Below are positions 7,548-11,293 of a stretch of DNA of 11,293 nt, one piece after another. Position numbers and translations under genes: made by a program. Positions within the stretch are counted from its first letter, which is position 1; every line of letters starts with the position of its first letter. The DNA is taken from NCBI GenBank assembly GCA_023251695.1, contig JAHEYE010000094.1, positions 1 through 11,293 on the forward strand, read 5' to 3'. This DNA is from Sphingobacteriaceae bacterium (GTDB taxonomy: Bacteria > Bacteroidota > Bacteroidia > B-17B0 > Aurantibacillaceae). The notes below the pieces were generated by a model. That model did not search any database and had not been told where the DNA came from. It saw only the letters and a list, made by a program, of their open reading frames with translations.

Positions 7548-8108
7548 ATGAAGGAATTTGTGATTAACATTTTAAAAAAATTACCAAAAACATACTATTA
7601 CCATTGTGTTGAGCATTCGCTTTATGTTGTAGATAAAGTGGAGGAGATTGGTCTGTTTGAAAATTGTACTCCAGATGAGTTGCGTTTGTTAAATGCCGCC
7701 GCGCTTTGGCATGATACCGGTTTTGTTGAAGTCTATTCTAATCACGAGGAAGCGGGCTGCAACTTCGCGGTTAAAAATTTACCCTCGTTCGGTTTTAGTC
7801 CAATTGAAATTGAAAAAATCTGTGGCATGATTATGGCTACAAAAATCCCGCAGACACCTAAAAACAAATTGGAGGAAATTATTTGCGACGCTGATCTCGA
7901 ATATCTGGGTACAGATGCAGCAGAAAGGGTATCAAATGATCTGTTTGAAGAACTGCGTGCGATGGACAGGTCACTGAGTGTCGAAAAATGGAATGAAATT
8001 CAGATAGCTTTTCTTGAGAAGCATCATTATTTTACTCCCTATTGTAATGAGAAAAGAAATCCTGCCAAACTCGAATATTTGCGGAAACTGATTAATAAAA
8101 GAGTTTAG
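7548..8108 (+). CDS. HD-domain phosphohydrolase
   Basis: This 186-residue soluble protein has the metal-binding pattern of the HD superfamily: H23 in HCVEHSLYVVDKV, the H55-D56 doublet in ALWHDTGF, an additional H66 in SNHEEAG, and D116 in CDADLEYLG. The final Asp lies in a motif like that of predicted metal-dependent HD hydrolases. Such enzymes hydrolyse phosphate esters of nucleotides, including cyclic nucleotides in some branches, but the substrate cannot be read from the sequence. No RelA/SpoT synthetase, HD-GYP or sensor domain is attached. An AAGGA lies 3 bases before the ATG, unusually close for a Shine-Dalgarno element. It sits 6 bases after the YitT gene and converges on the cyclase gene, overlapping it by 4 bases at the stops. 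Confidence 0.85.
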   Translation: MKEFVINILKKLPKTYYYHCVEHSLYVVDKVEEIGLFENCTPDELRLLNAAALWHDTGFVEVYSNHEEAGCNFAVKNLPSFGFSPIEIEKICGMIMATKIPQTPKNKLEEIICDADLEYLGTDAAERVSNDLFEELRAMDRSLSVEKWNEIQIAFLEKHHYFTPYCNEKRNPAKLEYLRKLINKRV

Positions 8109-10033
8109 TTAAGCGCTTCAACAAAATACATGTCAATCATTCCTTTATGTTTAGCTTCCACTTTACCCCTGTAAGTCGAAAGGAAATCTGCTTTAACTAG
8201 TTCGTAAGTTTGTCCACTGATATTTATTTTTCCGATTTCGCTGCTTTCTTCCATACGCGCTGCCGTGTTAACTGTATCACCCCAAATATCATAAGCAAAC
8301 TTTTTTACACCAACAATACCCGCAACGACAGAGCCGCTGTTAACCCCAATGCGTATATCAAATAACCCGCCTTCCTTCTTTCTTTTTTTAATGAATGCCA
8401 TTATTTCAATGGCAGATTGAACAGTTCTTTTGGCGTGCAATGGATCTTCGTTTGGTAAACCACAAACTGCCATGTAAGCATCGCCAATGGTCTTTATCTT
8501 TTCCAGACCATTTTGGTCCATGATTTCATCGAAGGCTTTAAAACAAATATCCATTTCTTTTACCAATTCTTCAGGACTTATTTTCTCACTAATGATGGTA
8601 AAATCGGCAAAATCGGTAAATAAAACTGATACATCATTATATAATCTTGCCTTAGAGTGGCCTGTTTCTTTGAGTTCTGAAATTATTTCAGAGGGTAAAA
8701 TATTTAAAAGCAGAGACTCCGATTTTTGACGTTCTGTTTCAACAGTTAACAAAGTATTTTGAAGTTCCTGAGTTCGGTTTGCAACAGTTTTTTCGAGAAC
8801 GATGTTTTGTTCACGTACAATTTTTTCATTCTCAAGCGTAGATTCAACTAATTTTTGCTGGGCAAGCAAACGCGCCTGTTCCACGCTTTGCTTTTCCCAT
8901 TCAAAACGACGGGATAAAAGATAGGATAAAATAAACGCTTCGATAAGTGTAGCTAATGCCACATGGCTTAAATCGGCGACATAAGGAGGCTTGCCTGTTT
9001 GAATGTAAGTTGCCTCTGTTAAAACCAAAAGAAAATAAATAAAGTAAGCACTTGCGAAATAATAGCCAAGTTTATTTCCTTTTTTTCCAACTTTATAACC
9101 TATATATCCCATCATGAAAAAAGAAATGAGGGCATTTACCGTATTAACAGCTAGAACTGCAGTTAAAGGAATGAAAAATTTTATAATTGCATAGGCAATA
9201 AAATAAATGGTAACACCCCAGGCAACCTTATGCAAGCGGGGAGTGTATTTACTTGTTTCAAGGAAGGAAATACAATAGATCATCTGGACCGCCACACCTA
9301 TGGTAGGGATGGTTATGTACCAGAACATCAAATCGACCTGAGGAAAGACGTATAATATAAATCCGTCCATTACAGCGGCTGCATAACTTACATATAATAG
9401 AACAACGAAAGAATAAAATAAATATAATCTGTTACGAAGCGAGAAATAGAAAAAAATATTACTAAGCATCACAAAGAACATAAAGCCTAAATAAAATCCG
9501 TAAGCAATTTTTTGGCGGTAAGCCTTTATTTCGGAAGCTGCTTTTTTGAATACGCGAATAGGTAATGGGTGAGAATTGGAAAGAACGCGTATGTAATAAT
9601 CATGACTTCCGGTTTGCAATGGAAATACCTGAAAATGATGTTTTATGACCTTGTCATTCACCGGAATCTTATATCCTGCTTCCATTTTTATTACTCTGTT
9701 GGCAGTATCGGTATAATATAATTCGGTAACGGGTAAAAAGGCATGTGCAATTTCTAATTCAAGTTCATCGCCGGTTGTGTTATTAAGGGAAAATTTAAGC
9801 CAGTGAAATGATTCAGTGAAACCAAAATTCAATATCTCCTTTTCTGAAAGCTTAAATTTCGAAGTGAATTCGGGTTTAGACACCTCACTGAATGTTAGCT
9901 TTCCTTCAGGGTCTTCCAAAACCGATAATTTATTTCCAAGCACCATTTCATCACTTTTGGAATCCCAAATAATTTGGGCATGAAGGGCAAATGCGGTAAT
10001 CAGGAAACTTAAAAGGAAATTAATTTTTCTCAT
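8105..10033 (-). CDS. 7TM-DISM receptor adenylate cyclase (class III)
   Basis: This 642-residue protein has a signal peptide (MRKINFLLSFLITAFALHAQ). A periplasmic 7TMR-DISMED2-like beta domain follows (about 25-165; FHWLKFSLNN at 76-85, a typical F-W-L-K/R-F strand). A 7TMR-DISM membrane domain spans about 175-375. A coiled coil (377-440) leads through LLLNILPSEIISELKETG into a class III cyclase domain (465-640). The catalytic set is complete: metal ligands D474 (LFTDF) and D518 (KTIGDAYM), purine-selecting K514 and D582 (YDIWGDTVN), and transition-state N589 and R593. The Lys/Asp pair indicates ATP, not GTP, as substrate, so the product should be cAMP. It probably couples an envelope ligand (in some DISMED2 proteins, a carbohydrate) to cAMP. 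It follows the membrane-protein gene by 11 bases and is likely in its operon. Confidence 0.93.
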   Translation of the reverse strand: MRKINFLLSFLITAFALHAQIIWDSKSDEMVLGNKLSVLEDPEGKLTFSEVSKPEFTSKFKLSEKEILNFGFTESFHWLKFSLNNTTGDELELEIAHAFLPVTELYYTDTANRVIKMEAGYKIPVNDKVIKHHFQVFPLQTGSHDYYIRVLSNSHPLPIRVFKKAASEIKAYRQKIAYGFYLGFMFFVMLSNIFFYFSLRNRLYLFYSFVVLLYVSYAAAVMDGFILYVFPQVDLMFWYITIPTIGVAVQMIYCISFLETSKYTPRLHKVAWGVTIYFIAYAIIKFFIPLTAVLAVNTVNALISFFMMGYIGYKVGKKGNKLGYYFASAYFIYFLLVLTEATYIQTGKPPYVADLSHVALATLIEAFILSYLLSRRFEWEKQSVEQARLLAQQKLVESTLENEKIVREQNIVLEKTVANRTQELQNTLLTVETERQKSESLLLNILPSEIISELKETGHSKARLYNDVSVLFTDFADFTIISEKISPEELVKEMDICFKAFDEIMDQNGLEKIKTIGDAYMAVCGLPNEDPLHAKRTVQSAIEIMAFIKKRKKEGGLFDIRIGVNSGSVVAGIVGVKKFAYDIWGDTVNTAARMEESSEIGKINISGQTYELVKADFLSTYRGKVEAKHKGMIDMYFVEALN

Positions 10034-10044
10034 AAATATTAATA

Positions 10045-11293
10045 TTAAACTTTATCAGGCGTATCCGAAAGCGGGTCGATTTGAAAAAAGCGTGATTTAA
10101 CATTCAATAAAGTAGCCCACATAATCCACCAAAGCCAGCAATAAACCCCAAATGGCAAGTAACCTAAAAATCCTAATAAGGGCATTTCGAAAAGATGCGG
10201 TGTATCGTTAATGAATGGCAAATCATATTTCCAAAAGGCAGGTTGATGTGTAATAACAGTTAAGGCTCCATCCGGATTTACTGTTTGTGAAGCCTGAAAA
10301 TAATTTTCACCTTCTAAAAATAATCCGGTAGCCAGATAGGTAAGCGCAAAGAGTAAAACGGGTGACCAATTACCTTCTCCTATAAATTTAAATGGCGACC
10401 AAATCCCAAGTTTATCCAACGCAAGCGCAACCAGCAAGGCAGGTGTAATCCAAAGTGAGAAAAATAAGAAATTAGGAAATAGGCCGGCAGAAACCAATCC
10501 AACAAGACTAATCACAATCAAAGCATTCTTTAACCATCCGGGAAAAGTAATTTTTATTCCGTTGTTATATTTTACTTTTAAGTTTGGAAATGTATTAAAC
10601 CAGGTATAGAACATGAAGGCAATCGGTAGTAAGCCTGAAGAAATAACAATGGCGTATAATAAAAACTGCTGGTCGCCAATAATGTGTCCACACGGGTAAT
10701 ACCAATTATCTTTTACAAACATGTTTAAATATTCAAACAGCATCCATCCTCCCATTGAAGCAACTCCGATTCCTACCACTTCAAAAGGATAATTTCGTAC
10801 AAGCGATTTACCTCCGCTTCTTCTGTATACAAACCCATCTATAAGTAATGCGAGGCCCCAGAATAGAGGGATATCAGACCAATGATACAGCCATTCCGGA
10901 TGTGGTAATTCTGTCTCGTATGGCACAGTACGGCTTCTCCATAAAAGGTATTCTGAGCCAAGATATATAATTAATCCAAACCATCCCCACCAAGGGTAAG
11001 GTGCCTTGTTAACCGTTTTAATTTCGATAGGTACTTTTTTAAATCCAAACAATCTGGGGTAGAAGTACAAGATGGATACAAGTAGAAAAGCAATGCAAAG
11101 TATTACTATGGCCACTGTGCTGTGATAATTGCTCTTAACATTATATTGGTCAATCTCTGTCATGGGATAATCAAAAAAACCGGGCCTGAATGAGGTTTGT
11201 GCCCAAGGCTTACCTGAATGAATAGCGTAATAAAACCAGGAGCCCAGCGCGGGTAAAATAACGATAGCGGCCATGGTGAGAAACAACCATATT
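10045..11293 (-). CDS. Polytopic membrane protein of unknown family (5' partial)
   Basis: The frame remains open to the window edge (upstream codons ATA TGG), so the TTG at 11284-11286 is not a convincing start and the gene is 5'-partial with 415 visible residues. About ten hydrophobic segments are visible, including LFLTMAAIVILPALGSWFYY, STVAIVILCIAFLLVSILYF and MPLLGFLGYLPFGVYCWLWW. Numbering from the TTG as residue 1, two segments share a Trp/Tyr plus Phe-Glu character: MLFEYLNMFVKDNWYYPCGH (182-201), and FWKYDLPFIN followed by LFEMPLLGFLGY (351-376). They may face each other in the membrane. I do not recognise the family; a loose resemblance to carotenoid/lycopene-cyclase-like integral membrane enzymes is only an impression. 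The cyclase gene lies 11 bases downstream on the same strand, suggesting cotranscription. Confidence 0.75.
   Translation of the reverse strand, partial: IWLFLTMAAIVILPALGSWFYYAIHSGKPWAQTSFRPGFFDYPMTEIDQYNVKSNYHSTVAIVILCIAFLLVSILYFYPRLFGFKKVPIEIKTVNKAPYPWWGWFGLIIYLGSEYLLWRSRTVPYETELPHPEWLYHWSDIPLFWGLALLIDGFVYRRSGGKSLVRNYPFEVVGIGVASMGGWMLFEYLNMFVKDNWYYPCGHIIGDQQFLLYAIVISSGLLPIAFMFYTWFNTFPNLKVKYNNGIKITFPGWLKNALIVISLVGLVSAGLFPNFLFFSLWITPALLVALALDKLGIWSPFKFIGEGNWSPVLLFALTYLATGLFLEGENYFQASQTVNPDGALTVITHQPAFWKYDLPFINDTPHLFEMPLLGFLGYLPFGVYCWLWWIMWATLLNVKSRFFQIDPLSDTPDKV

Noticed and set aside
11284..11286. TTG (minus strand) as the start of the last membrane protein
   Set aside because: The frame continues to the window edge and the first hydrophobic helix would be cut; the true start is probably upstream.

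Overview
The window looks like a chromosomal segment of a Bacteroidota bacterium. The evidence is: TAnnTTTG-type -7 boxes, almost no Shine-Dalgarno sequences, A+T-rich DNA, a two-component-regulator-type beta-propeller sensor with a Y_Y_Y domain, a 7TM-DISM receptor cyclase, and a large FN3/zincin protein of a kind I know mainly from this phylum. No rRNA, tRNA, CRISPR array or insertion sequence was seen. These lineage and family assignments come from reading motifs by eye; no database search was run.

Layout. (1) Positions 1-3365, plus strand: a 5'-truncated, modular polymorphic-toxin-like protein. Its order is FN3 domain, linker modules, zincin peptidase with HELAHGAFGLEH, a pre-toxin TG-like segment, and a C-terminal putative toxin domain. 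A small, A+T-rich, candidate immunity gene follows, overlapping by one base (TAATG). (2) Positions 3423-6478, minus strand: an 881-residue propeller/Y_Y_Y membrane sensor that stops just where a SpoIIE-type phosphatase domain would be expected to begin. It is coupled by an ATGA overlap to a secreted stand-alone TonB-C-like protein. (3) Positions 6479-6644: divergent intergenic region. (4) Positions 6645-8108, plus strand: a YitT-family membrane protein followed after 6 bases by an HD-domain phosphohydrolase. (5) Positions 8105-11293, minus strand: a polytopic membrane protein of unknown family (5' end outside the window), then after 11 bases a 7TM-DISM class III adenylate cyclase. The cyclase and HD genes converge with their stop regions overlapping by 4 bases.

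How it fits together. The left third reads as an interbacterial-conflict locus: the peptidase would release the C-terminal toxin and the downstream protein would protect the producer. The rest is envelope sensing and signalling: a propeller sensor lacking its own output enzyme, and a receptor adenylate cyclase with the adenine-selective Lys/Asp pair. The most novel parts are the toxin/immunity module, whose toxic activity is not established, and the output-less sensor paired with a TonB-C-like partner.
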